Positions 11,447 through 19,508 of a stretch of DNA of 64,000 nt are shown piece after piece. Both the position numbers and the translations under genes were made by a program. The stretch covers positions 62,001 to 126,000 of the forward strand of contig NZ_AQUR01000104.1 in the NCBI RefSeq assembly GCF_000372525.1, in the 5' to 3' direction. Positions within the stretch are counted from its first letter, which is position 1. Each line of letters opens with the position of its first letter. The stretch is from Cupriavidus neocaledonicus (GTDB lineage: Bacteria; Pseudomonadota; Gammaproteobacteria; Burkholderiales; Burkholderiaceae). The notes under the pieces are model-generated. The model saw only the letters and a program-made list of their open reading frames with translations, did no database searches and was not told the DNA's origin.

Positions 11447-12523
11447 TCAGCTGGCGATGTCCTGGACCGGCCCGCTGCCGCGCAGCCGGCCCACCACGCC
11501 CTGCGGGAAATAATAGACGCTCAGCACGAACAGCAGGCCCAGCCATAGCAGCCAGCGGTCCGGATGCAGCAGCGCCGACAGCAGCGGCAGCGCGGCGGTG
11601 CCGTCGCTGGCCAGCTTCATCACGTCCTGCAGGTAGGTCTGCGCCAGCAGGAACAGCACGGTGCCGATCACCGCGCCGTAGAGCGTGCCCATGCCGCCAA
11701 TCACCACGATCAGCAGGATGTCGACCATGATCTCGAACGACAGCGAGGTGTCGGGGCCGTTGTAGCGCAACCAGATTGCCATCAGCACGCCCGCCAGCGT
11801 GGCGAACATGGCCGACAGCACCGTCGACACCGTGCGGTAGACCACGGTGCGGTAGCCGATCGCCTCGGCGCGGAAGTCGTTCTCGCGGATCGCCTGCAGC
11901 ACCCGGCCGAACGGCGAGTTGACGATGCGCAGCAGCGCCAGGAACAGCACCAGCGCGCCGGCGAACACCAGGTAGTAGCTGAGCAGCTTGCCGCTCAGCG
12001 CTACGCCCAGCCATTCGGCGTCGCCCAGTGTAAAGCCGGGACGCAGCACCTCCGGCACCTTGAAGGTCAGCCCGTCCTCGCCGCCGGTCCACTCCGACAG
12101 CTGCGAGACCAGCGTGGCGAAGGCGGTGGCAACCGCCAGCGTGATCATGGCGAAGAAGATCGCCCGCACCCGCAGCGAGAACAGCCCGACCAGGAAGGCC
12201 AGCAGCGCCGACACCGCCAGCGCGCCGGCCGTGCCGGCCAGTAATGCGCCCCAGCCCGGCTCCATGCGCGACATGGCGATGGCCACGCCATAGCCGCCGA
12301 TGCCGAAGAACATGGTGTGGGCAAACGAGACGATGCCGGTATAGCCCAGCAGCAGGTCATAGCTGGCCACCAGCACCACGAAGATGCAGATCTTGGCCGC
12401 CATGTTCAGCGCGCGCGCGCCGGGAAACGCAAACGGCGCGCACGCCAGCGCCACCAGGATCAGCAGCAGCAGCGCCGCCAGCACGCGGCTGCGCGGCAGG
12501 TCGCCGGAAAGAAGTCGGATCAT
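11447..12523 (-). CDS. livM: Branched-chain amino acid type ABC transporter, permease LivM
   Basis: 358-residue inner-membrane permease with repeated hydrophobic segments and the LivM landmark ASYDLLLGYTGIVSFAHTMFFGIGGYG, plus GPDTSLSFEIMVDILLIVVIGGMGTLYGAVIG (quoted here only as landmarks at about residues 55-80 and 265-300). It pairs with LivH to form the pore. The start MIRLLSG at 12523 lies 11 bases after livH. The substrate is probably an organic acid, judging from the downstream CoA ligase. Confidence 0.92.
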   Translation of the reverse strand: MIRLLSGDLPRSRVLAALLLLILVALACAPFAFPGARALNMAAKICIFVVLVASYDLLLGYTGIVSFAHTMFFGIGGYGVAIAMSRMEPGWGALLAGTAGALAVSALLAFLVGLFSLRVRAIFFAMITLAVATAFATLVSQLSEWTGGEDGLTFKVPEVLRPGFTLGDAEWLGVALSGKLLSYYLVFAGALVLFLALLRIVNSPFGRVLQAIRENDFRAEAIGYRTVVYRTVSTVLSAMFATLAGVLMAIWLRYNGPDTSLSFEIMVDILLIVVIGGMGTLYGAVIGTVLFLLAQTYLQDVMKLASDGTAALPLLSALLHPDRWLLWLGLLFVLSVYYFPQGVVGRLRGSGPVQDIAS

Positions 12524-12534
12524 GGTGGTGCTCC

Positions 12535-13560
12535 TCAGCGCCGCGCCACCGGGAACAGCCCTTGCGGGCGCCACAGCAGGATCAGCATCATCAGCAGGAT
12601 GTTGGAGAACAGCGCCACCTTGGGAAACAGGAAGCCGGTGTAGTTGGCCATCAGCCCCACCAGCAGCGCGCCGACGAAACACCCCGTGGTCGAACCCAGT
12701 CCGCCGATGATGATCACGATGAAGATCAGCACATTGACCTGCGCACCGATCGCCGCCGTGATGTTCTGCTGGTACAGGCCCCACAGCACGCCGCCCAGGC
12801 CCGCCAATGCCGCACCGGCGACGAACACGCCGACGAACAGGCGACGCACCCGGTAGCCCAGCGCCTCGACCATCTCGCGGTTCTCCACCCCGGCGCGGAT
12901 CAGCAGGCCGATGCGGGTGCGGTTGAGCAGCAGCAGCATGGCGATGAAGATCACCAGCCCCAGCGCCATCGCGATCAGCCGGTACTTCTCGATCGCCGCG
13001 TCGCCGAGCAGCACCGCGCCGCGGAAGGTGGTGGGCACCTGCAGCGCGATGGTCTCCGGGCCCCAGATCGCCTTGATCAGCTGCTCGGCGACGATCATGC
13101 CGCCCATCGTGATCAGGATCTGCTTCAGGTGCTGGCCGTAGACCGGGCGCACCACCACGCGCTCGAAGAACAGCCCGACCGCGCCGGCTGCCACCATCGC
13201 CGCGGCGATCGCCAGGGCAAACACCGACAGGTTCAGCGCCAGGCTGTCGGCCTCGACCCAGCCCGCCAGCGGCAGCAGCACCGAGGCCGCGACATAGGCG
13301 CCCAGTGCGATGAACGCGCCATGGCCGAAGTTGAGCACGTCCATCAGGCCGAACACCAGCGTCAGGCCGGACGACACCATGAAGATGATCATGCCCATCG
13401 CCAGGCCGGCAATGGTCAGCGTGAGCCAGGTCGACGGGCTGCCGACCAGCGCAAAGGCCAGCAGCATCAACAGCGGCGCCAGCGCGAGCGGGGTCCAGTC
13501 GAGGCGGACGCCGGGCGGTGCGGCCGGGGTTGCGGCCGGCAAGGTGGTTGAAGTTGTCAT
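12535..13560 (-). CDS. livH: Branched-chain amino acid type ABC transporter, permease LivH
   Basis: 341 residues, largely hydrophobic. FMVSSGLTLVFGLMDVLNFG and HGAFIALGAYVAA are the conserved LivH signature, and VNVLIFIVIIIGGLGSTTG is the coupling-helix region. The start is taken at ATG 13560 (MTTSTTLPAATPAAPPG). A longer in-frame reading to 13638 adds 26 residues without membrane or family character. It is the first permease gene after the two ATPase genes, separated from livF by 99 bases. Confidence 0.92.
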   Translation of the reverse strand: MTTSTTLPAATPAAPPGVRLDWTPLALAPLLMLLAFALVGSPSTWLTLTIAGLAMGMIIFMVSSGLTLVFGLMDVLNFGHGAFIALGAYVAASVLLPLAGWVEADSLALNLSVFALAIAAAMVAAGAVGLFFERVVVRPVYGQHLKQILITMGGMIVAEQLIKAIWGPETIALQVPTTFRGAVLLGDAAIEKYRLIAMALGLVIFIAMLLLLNRTRIGLLIRAGVENREMVEALGYRVRRLFVGVFVAGAALAGLGGVLWGLYQQNITAAIGAQVNVLIFIVIIIGGLGSTTGCFVGALLVGLMANYTGFLFPKVALFSNILLMMLILLWRPQGLFPVARR

Positions 13561-13659
13561 GTGTCTCGTCCTGCCGCGGTGATTCTTCCGCGTGCTGTGT
13601 GCTCCCTCTCCCGCAAGCGGGAGAGAAGAGCAAACCATCGGTCTCGCTGATCGTTTTCG

Positions 13660-14400
13660 CTACTGGTGCGCCGCCAGCGACAACCCCAGCAGCTGCTGCT
13701 GCAACCGTTCATCCTCCGCCAGCGCCGCCATCGTGCCGGTATGCACCGTGCGGCCATCGTCCATCACCGCCACGGTATCGCCCACCGACTTCGCCATATG
13801 GAAATTCTGCTCCACCAGCAGGATCGACACCTCGGTCTGCTTCAGCTCGCGGAACACATGGATCATGTTCTGGATGATCGCCGGCGCCAGCCCCTTGGTC
13901 GGCTCGTCGACGATCAGCAGCTGGCGCGGCTCGATGATGGCGCGCGCCACCGACAGCATCTGCTTCTGCCCGCCCGACAACACGCCCGCGCGCTGGTGCC
14001 AGAACGTCTTCAGCGCCGGGAACATGCGGAACACCCAGTCCAGCCGGCGTTCGTCGATGGCGCCGGTGCGGGCGGCCAGGCGCATGTTCTCGGCCACGGT
14101 CAGGTCGGAGAACACGCTCATGTTCTCGGGCACATAGGCAATGCCGGCCTGCGCGATCGCCGGCGTGCCGCGGCGCGTGATGTCGGCGCCGTTGAAAATG
14201 ACAGTGCCGGTGCTGGCCTGCCACAGGCCCATGATGGTGCGCAGCGTGGTGGTCTTGCCGGCGCCGTTGCGCCCCAGCAGCATGGTCACGCCGCCGCGCG
14301 GCACCGTGAAGCTGACGCCATGCAGGATGTGGTACGGGCCGATATGGGTCTGCACACCCTGCAGTTGCAGGATCGGCTGCGCCGCGGTCGCATCAGGCAT
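13660..14400 (-). CDS. livF: Branched-chain amino acid type ABC transporter, ATP-binding protein LivF
   Basis: 246 residues with Walker A GRNGAGKTTTLRTIMGL, ABC signature LSGGQKQMLSVARA, Walker B LLIVDEPTKGLAP and the switch histidine region LLVEQNFHMA. It drives transport together with LivG. Its start overlaps the end of livG by 8 bases, implying translational coupling. Confidence 0.94.
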   Translation of the reverse strand: MPDATAAQPILQLQGVQTHIGPYHILHGVSFTVPRGGVTMLLGRNGAGKTTTLRTIMGLWQASTGTVIFNGADITRRGTPAIAQAGIAYVPENMSVFSDLTVAENMRLAARTGAIDERRLDWVFRMFPALKTFWHQRAGVLSGGQKQMLSVARAIIEPRQLLIVDEPTKGLAPAIIQNMIHVFRELKQTEVSILLVEQNFHMAKSVGDTVAVMDDGRTVHTGTMAALAEDERLQQQLLGLSLAAHQ

Positions 14401-15247
14401 GGTCGCCCTCCTCTTCCGGCAGGCCCAGGTAGGCCTGCTGCACCACCGGCGAGGCGATCACCTCGGCCGGGTCACCATCCGCCACCAGCGCACCGTTGTG
14501 CAGCACGATGATGCGGTCGGCCAGCGAGCGCACCACGTCCATCTTGTGTTCGACCAGCAGCACGGTCTTGCTGCGGTCCTGGCGGATCTCGCGGATCAGG
14601 TCCAGGATCACCGGCACTTCGTCGACGCTCATGCCCGCGGTGGGTTCGTCGAACATGAACACGCGCGGCTGCAGCGCCAGCAGGATGCCGACCTCCAGCT
14701 TGCGCTGGTCGCCGTGCGGCAGCGATGCTACCGTCAGGTGGCGCTTGCCGGCCAGCGCCACCCGTTCCAGGATGGCCATGGCCTGCGCCTGCAGGTCGCG
14801 GTGGCGCGACCACATCGAGAACAAATCGATGCCGCGCTGCTGCCGCGCCTGCACCGCCAGGCGCACGTTCTCGAGCACCGACAGCTGCGGGAACAGGCTG
14901 GTCAGCTGGAACGCACGGCCGATGCCGCGCCGGGTCTTGTGCGACACCGGCAGGCGCGTCACGTCCTCGCCATCGAGCACGATCTGCCCGGCAGTGGGCG
15001 GCAACTGCCCCGAGATCAGGTTGAAATACGTGGTCTTGCCGGCGCCGTTGGGGCCGACGATGCAGGTCAGCTCGCCGGGCCGGAACGCGCACGACACCGC
15101 ATTGACGGCGACGTGGCCGCCAAAGCGGATGGTGAGCCCGCGCGTTTCCAGCAACGGCCGCGCCGCGGACGACGCCGCGCCGGCGGGCTGGCCGGCCGGC
15201 TGCGACGGCGCCGGCGCGGTCCTGGCAAAGGAGGCTGGCGCGTTCAT
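14393..15247 (-). CDS. livG: Branched-chain amino acid type ABC transporter, ATP-binding protein LivG
   Basis: 284 residues. Walker A is GPNGAGKTTYFNLISG, the signature is the LivG-type degenerate LPHGDQRKLEVGILLA, Walker B is VFMFDEPTAGMSVDE and the H-loop is VLLVEHKMDVV. The first 25 residues are an Ala/Pro-rich extension (MNAPASFARTAPAPSQPAG) before the ATPase core. The ATG overlaps the livK stop by one base (TGATG). Confidence 0.93.
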   Translation of the reverse strand: MNAPASFARTAPAPSQPAGQPAGAASSAARPLLETRGLTIRFGGHVAVNAVSCAFRPGELTCIVGPNGAGKTTYFNLISGQLPPTAGQIVLDGEDVTRLPVSHKTRRGIGRAFQLTSLFPQLSVLENVRLAVQARQQRGIDLFSMWSRHRDLQAQAMAILERVALAGKRHLTVASLPHGDQRKLEVGILLALQPRVFMFDEPTAGMSVDEVPVILDLIREIRQDRSKTVLLVEHKMDVVRSLADRIIVLHNGALVADGDPAEVIASPVVQQAYLGLPEEEGDHA

Positions 15248-16434
15248 CAGCGGTGGTTGCGCACGGGCACGTTCATTTCCTCGGGCTTGATCTCGCGCAC
15301 GAGTTCCGGCACGCCCCAGGCAAAGGCCGGGTCCACCTTGATCTTGAAGTGGTACATCGACTGCATCGCCTGGTGGTCTTCCTTGCGGAAGGTCATCCTG
15401 CCCTTGGGCGTATCGAACGACATGCCTTCCATCGCCGCGATCAGCTTCTCGCTGCCGGTCTCGCCATGCGTCTTCTTCAGGGCTTCGACCAGCGCGATGC
15501 CCGCGCTCATGCCGCCGGCGGTGAAGAAATCAGGCGGCGCCTTGAATTTGCTGTAGTGGTTGGACACCAGCCACTCGTTGGCCTTGTTCTTGGGAATGCC
15601 GAAGTAGTAGTACGTGGCCCCTTCCATGCCCGGGAAGTTCTTGTAGCTGGCCATCGCCGGCAGGATGTTGCCGCCGGTGGCGATCTCGATGCCGTAGCGT
15701 TTCGGGTCCAGGTCGGCGATCTTGAACGGGTTGCCGGCGCCGGCCCAGATGACGAAGATCACCTTGCGCCCGGGCTTGTCCTTGAGCGAATCGAACAGCC
15801 GCTGCGCGCCCGCGGTGAAGTCGGTGGTATTGGTTGGCAGGTATTCCTCGTGCACGATCCTGGCGTGCTTGAGCGCCCCCTTGAAGGCCTTGACGCCATC
15901 GCGGCCGAAGGCATAGTCCTGCGCCAGCGTGGCGATCTGCACCCCCGGCTTGTCCAGCGCCACCGCATTGGAAATCGCGTCCTGCGACGAATTGCGGCCG
16001 GTGCGGAAGATATAGCGGTTCCACTTGTCGCCGGTGATGGAGTCGGCCACGGCGGGCTCGACCAGCAGCACCTTCTTGTATTCCTCGGCCACCGGCAGCA
16101 TCGCCAGCGCCGTGCCGGACGACGTCGGGCCCACCGCGATGTCGGCGCGGTCGTCGCTGTAGGCCGCGGCCAGCTGCGCCTTGGCCACGTCCGGCTTGCC
16201 CTGGGTGTCTTTCTCGATCACCACCAGCTTGTTGCCGTTGACGGTCATGGTGCCGTTGGTGGCGTACTCCAGGCCCATCATCAGGCCGGTCTGGGTCTGC
16301 TTGGCATAGGCCTCGAGCGCGCCGGTCTTGTCGTAGACGTGGGCGATGCGGATGTCCTTGGCCAGCGCGGCGCCGGTGCCGAGCAGCGCGGCGGCCAGGG
16401 CCAGGGCCCGTAGGGCGTGGGGGTTGCGATGCAT
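15247..16434 (-). CDS. livK: ABC transporter substrate-binding protein, LivK/type I periplasmic fold
   Basis: 395 residues. The signal peptide MHRNPHALRALALAAALLG continues through GTGAALA to the mature start KDIRIAHVYDKTGALEAYAKQ, typical of amino acid or organic acid receptors of the HAAT family. VGPTSSGTALAMLPVAEEYK is the Ser/Thr-containing ligand loop. It is the first gene of the importer, 129 bases after the TetR gene. Such receptors bind amino acids, amides, urea or aromatic acids. The downstream ligase argues for an acid. Confidence 0.9.
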   Translation of the reverse strand: MHRNPHALRALALAAALLGTGAALAKDIRIAHVYDKTGALEAYAKQTQTGLMMGLEYATNGTMTVNGNKLVVIEKDTQGKPDVAKAQLAAAYSDDRADIAVGPTSSGTALAMLPVAEEYKKVLLVEPAVADSITGDKWNRYIFRTGRNSSQDAISNAVALDKPGVQIATLAQDYAFGRDGVKAFKGALKHARIVHEEYLPTNTTDFTAGAQRLFDSLKDKPGRKVIFVIWAGAGNPFKIADLDPKRYGIEIATGGNILPAMASYKNFPGMEGATYYYFGIPKNKANEWLVSNHYSKFKAPPDFFTAGGMSAGIALVEALKKTHGETGSEKLIAAMEGMSFDTPKGRMTFRKEDHQAMQSMYHFKIKVDPAFAWGVPELVREIKPEEMNVPVRNHR

Positions 16435-16563
16435 TGCGGTCTCCTGGGTTCGGTCTTGTTTGTGCTTGTCGGGATGAAACCTGCTGCAATGGCGGGGCAT
16501 GCCGGCTGGCGGCGCATGCGGGCCGGTGCTGGCGCGCGATGGCTGCGCTCGCGCCGGGCGCAC

Positions 16564-17223
16564 CTATCGCGTCTGGTGCGGCTGCAGGCCGTGCGCGATC
16601 AGGTCGAACGCGGTGTCGACCACCTTCTCCATCGATGGCGGACGCTTCCAGCGCGCATAGCGCATGCCGAGGAAATTGCTGATGCCGATCAGGCACCAGG
16701 CGCGCACCTCGGCATCGCCGTGGACGATTTCGCCCTGCTCTTCGGCACGGGTCAGGCGCCGGCTGTAGAGCTCGGCGAATACCTGGAAATAGCTGCTGTA
16801 GATGGTCTCGTCGACCGAATAAGAATCCAGTACGATCCGGTACAGGTTCTTGTGGCGCGAAACGAAGGACAGGAACGCCTTCAGGCCCAGGCGCTCGGCC
16901 TCCATCTGGGTTTCGGCGGCAGCCACGTGCTTGCGCAGGTGCGCGCGTACCAGCTCCAGCATGTGCCCGACCAGCGCGCGGAAGATGTCTTCCTTGTCCT
17001 TGAAGTACAGGTAGAAGGTGCCCATCGCCACCTTGGCTTCCTGCGTGATCTCGGAGATCGACGCGGCATAGTAGCCCTTCTCGCCGAAGACCTTTTCGGC
17101 GGCGCGCAGCAGCGCCTCGCGCGTCTTCTGCCCGCGCGCGGTCTTGGGCGGGCCCATGCCGCCGGCCGGGCCGGTGGCGTCGACGTCGGCCATGCCGGTG
17201 TCGCCAGTCTGGGTGGTGGACAT
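16564..17223 (-). CDS. TetR/AcrR family transcriptional regulator
   Basis: 219 residues. The helix-turn-helix lies near residues 35-85: TREALLRAAEKVFGEKGYY, then AASISEITQEAKVAMGTFYL and YFKDKEDIFRALVGH, textbook TetR. The C-terminal half is the ligand/dimer domain (ILDSYSVDE-like, FLGMRYARWKRPP). The ATG at 17223 is chosen because GGAGAC precedes it. The upstream in-frame extension to 17352 is low in family character. It lies just before livK on the same strand and is the likely ligand-responsive repressor of the importer-ligase block. Confidence 0.9.
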   Translation of the reverse strand: MSTTQTGDTGMADVDATGPAGGMGPPKTARGQKTREALLRAAEKVFGEKGYYAASISEITQEAKVAMGTFYLYFKDKEDIFRALVGHMLELVRAHLRKHVAAAETQMEAERLGLKAFLSFVSRHKNLYRIVLDSYSVDETIYSSYFQVFAELYSRRLTRAEEQGEIVHGDAEVRAWCLIGISNFLGMRYARWKRPPSMEKVVDTAFDLIAHGLQPHQTR

Positions 17224-17441
17224 CTTGTCTCCGGTGGCGCTGCGCGCCTTGTCATGGAAATGCCGACCGCTGCCTGTGCTGCCGGCGCCAGGCGGGCGGA
17301 ACAGGTGCCTCCCCGCCCCTGCCGTCGCGCTGCCGTCGCCGGGAACCGACATTCAGGCAAAACCTGATATCTGATTCATGTTTCATCGTATAAATTGAGT
17401 CCCGTGGATGTCAATAGAGGGGCACCCTCACCCGGTGCGGC

Positions 17442-18371
17442 ATGCCGGGCCCCCTTCTCCTCCTTCTCCCCCCTTACGCCAGCCGAGACACGCCGTTGGA
17501 CGCACCCGATCCGGTACCTGCCAGCCCCGCCGCGCCGCCCTATGCGGTCCATCCGGCGCGCGGCGCCCTGCCCGGCTGGCGCGAGGTCGGCCAGGGACGG
17601 CCCTTGCTGCTGCTGCACGGCTGGTCGGTCAATGGCGCGGCCTTTGACGGACAGCGCGCGCTGGCGCTGGCCGGCTTCCGCGTGATCGCCCCCGACCATG
17701 CCGGGCACGGCCTGTCGCGGCAGCGCACGGGCGCGACCGTCGCGGCGCTCGGACGCGACGTGGCCGCGCTGGTCGGGTACCTCGGGCTGGCTGACGTGGT
17801 GGTGGCGGGCTGGTCGATGGGCGCGATGGTGGCCTGGGCGCTGCTGCGCGACCAGCCGCAGCTGCCGCTCGCGGCGGTGGGCAGCATCGACATGACGCCC
17901 CGCATGGTCACCGACCCGGGCTGGCCGCACGGCCTGCACGGCCATTACGACGTGGCCCATGCCGGCCAGATGGCGGAGCGCGTCCGCGCCGACTGGCCGC
18001 GGCTGGCGCCGTCGGTGGCATCAGGCTTGTGGGCGGCGGGCCGGCGTCCGCAGGCGGCGGCGACGCAGCGCATCGCGCACATGGCGCAGCAGTGCGATGC
18101 CGCAACGCTGGCCAGCTTGTGGGAAGACATGGCGCGACAGGATTTCCGCGATACGCTGCGCACGGCGCGCCTGCCGCTGTTCCACCTGTATGGAGAGGCC
18201 AGCCGGCTGTATGCGCCGGCGGTGGGCATGGCCACGCGGGCCTTGCACCCGGCGGCGGGGTTCAGCGTGGTGGCCGGTGCCGGCCACAGCCCGCATATGG
18301 AGCAGGCACAGGCATTCAATGCCGCGCTGCTGGCCCTGATCCGGAATGCCGATCAGGCCAGCATGCGATAG
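17442..18371 (+). CDS. Alpha/beta hydrolase
   Basis: Up to 309 residues. LLLLHGWSVNGAAFDGQR (oxyanion-hole HGW), VIAPDHAGHGLS, the nucleophile elbow VAGWSMGAMVAW (Ser) and GAGHSPHMEQ (catalytic His) define the fold, and the acid is probably Asp or Glu in the strand before LYGEASRLY. The start is uncertain. ATG 17442 gives a hydrophobic, non-family N-terminus, and TTG at 17496 (LDAPDPVP) would give a cleaner protein. It is divergent from the TetR gene. Candidate activities include BioH-like esterase, enol-lactonase or haloperoxidase-like hydrolase, and none can be chosen. Its 3' end overlaps the convergent crcB by 19 bases. Confidence 0.82.
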   Translation: MPGPLLLLLPPYASRDTPLDAPDPVPASPAAPPYAVHPARGALPGWREVGQGRPLLLLHGWSVNGAAFDGQRALALAGFRVIAPDHAGHGLSRQRTGATVAALGRDVAALVGYLGLADVVVAGWSMGAMVAWALLRDQPQLPLAAVGSIDMTPRMVTDPGWPHGLHGHYDVAHAGQMAERVRADWPRLAPSVASGLWAAGRRPQAAATQRIAHMAQQCDAATLASLWEDMARQDFRDTLRTARLPLFHLYGEASRLYAPAVGMATRALHPAAGFSVVAGAGHSPHMEQAQAFNAALLALIRNADQASMR

Positions 18372-18733
18372 GTCCAGAGCCCCAGCGCGGTCAGCAGCAA
18401 GGAGCCGCCGAGGTGCAGCAGCAGGTGCATCGCCGCCCAGCCGTAGTCGCCGGCGAGCAGGTTGGCCAGGACTTCGCTCGAGAACGTCGAGAACGTGGTC
18501 AGCCCGCCGAGGAAGCCGGTGATGGCCAGCAGGCGCCATTCCGGCGGCAGCGCGGCATGCGTATCGAAGAAGCCGACCGCCACCCCGATCAGGTAGCCGC
18601 CCAGCAGGTTGGCCGCGAGCGTGCCGTACGGCATCGCCGGGTTGATGGCGTTCCACAGCACCGAGAATCCCCAGCGCAGCCATGCCCCCGCCGCCGCGCC
18701 AACGCCGACGGCAACAAACCCCAACGGCCCCAT
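18353..18733 (-). CDS. crcB: Fluoride ion channel CrcB/Fluc
   Basis: 126 residues with four hydrophobic segments. Fluc signatures are GAAAGAWLRWG, PYGTLAANLLGGYLIG and GFLGGLTTFSTFSSE, including the TTFST phenylalanine-box motif. It exports toxic fluoride as a dual-topology dimer. The ATG overlaps the moaE stop by one base (TGATG), so it is translated as the last gene of the moeA-moaD-moaE run, which is unusual functional company. I saw no fluoride riboswitch in front of it. Confidence 0.95.
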   Translation of the reverse strand: MGPLGFVAVGVGAAAGAWLRWGFSVLWNAINPAMPYGTLAANLLGGYLIGVAVGFFDTHAALPPEWRLLAITGFLGGLTTFSTFSSEVLANLLAGDYGWAAMHLLLHLGGSLLLTALGLWTYRMLA

Positions 18734-19218
18734 CAGGGCTGGTCCTCGCCGCTGGCGTTGAGCGACTGGATGCCCCAGCGCTTGAGCGCGTCTTCATCGG
18801 TCACCCGCGCGTCGACCCAGCGCGCGCCCTCCGGCGTTTCTTCCTTCTTCCAGAACGGCGCTTCGGACTTGAGGTAGTCCATGATGAATTCGCACGCGGC
18901 AAAGGCATTGCCGCGGTGCTTCGATGCCACCGCGACCAGCACGATCTGGTCCAGCGGCAGCAGCGGGCCGACGCGATGGATGATGGTGACACCGAGCAGC
19001 TCCCAGCGCGCGCACGCCGCCGCCTCGATCTGCGCCAGCGCCTTCTCGGTCATGCCGGGGTAATGCTCCAGCTCCATCGCGCTGACGGCGCTGCCCTCGC
19101 TGACATCGCGCACGGTGCCGATAAAGCTGGCCACGGCGCCGACCTGCGGGTTATCGGCGCGCAGTGCCGCGACCTCGGCGCCCAGGTCGAAATCCTCGCG
19201 CTGCACCCTGACGCTCAT
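18733..19218 (-). CDS. moaE: Molybdopterin synthase catalytic subunit MoaE
   Basis: 161 residues. The hallmarks are ASFIGTVRDVSEG, MELEHYPGMTEKAL, VGPLLPLDQIVLVAVASKHR, GNAFAACEFIMDYLK and SEAPFWKKE, with catalytic lysines in KHR and the FWKKE stretch. With MoaD it inserts two sulfurs into cyclic pyranopterin monophosphate to make molybdopterin. It starts one base after the moaD stop. Confidence 0.97.
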   Translation of the reverse strand: MSVRVQREDFDLGAEVAALRADNPQVGAVASFIGTVRDVSEGSAVSAMELEHYPGMTEKALAQIEAAACARWELLGVTIIHRVGPLLPLDQIVLVAVASKHRGNAFAACEFIMDYLKSEAPFWKKEETPEGARWVDARVTDEDALKRWGIQSLNASGEDQP

Positions 19219-19219
19219 C

Positions 19220-19477
19220 TCAGCCTCCGGTCACGGGCGGGAAAAACGCGACTTCGCAGCCATCGGCAAGCGCGGTATCGGCACGCGCCACGGCGTGGTC
19301 GACGGCCATGCGCAAGGCGCGGCCCTCGGCCAGGGTCTCGGCCCAGGCGCCGCCGCGCTGGCGCAGCCACTGGCGCAGCGCGCCGACGGTGCGCACCTCG
19401 GCCGGCACGTCGGCGCGCTCGGCGGACACGCCGAGCTGTTCGCGCACGCTGGCAAAGAATCGGAGTTCGATGATCAT
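19220..19477 (-). CDS. moaD: Molybdopterin synthase sulfur carrier subunit MoaD
   Basis: 85 residues from MIIELRFFASVREQLG to the required C-terminal PPVTGG. The final Gly-Gly is thiocarboxylated by MoeB and donates sulfur in MoaE. It has the ubiquitin-like fold. An alternative ATG at 19492 would add five residues (MQKAA). The start at 19477 begins at the first beta strand as in relatives. It lies between moeA and moaE. Confidence 0.95.
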   Translation of the reverse strand: MIIELRFFASVREQLGVSAERADVPAEVRTVGALRQWLRQRGGAWAETLAEGRALRMAVDHAVARADTALADGCEVAFFPPVTGG

Positions 19478-19508
19478 CGCTGCCTTCTGCATCGGGTCAT
19501 GCCGGCCG

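Noticed and set aside
8193..11513. 1106-codon frame antisense to phaY and the CoA ligase
   Set aside because: Arg/Gly/Ala-rich artefact of GC-skewed codons; spans two real genes on the other strand.
18353..18735. Fluoride riboswitch for crcB
   Set aside because: crcB starts inside the moaE stop; there is no room and no recognisable aptamer.
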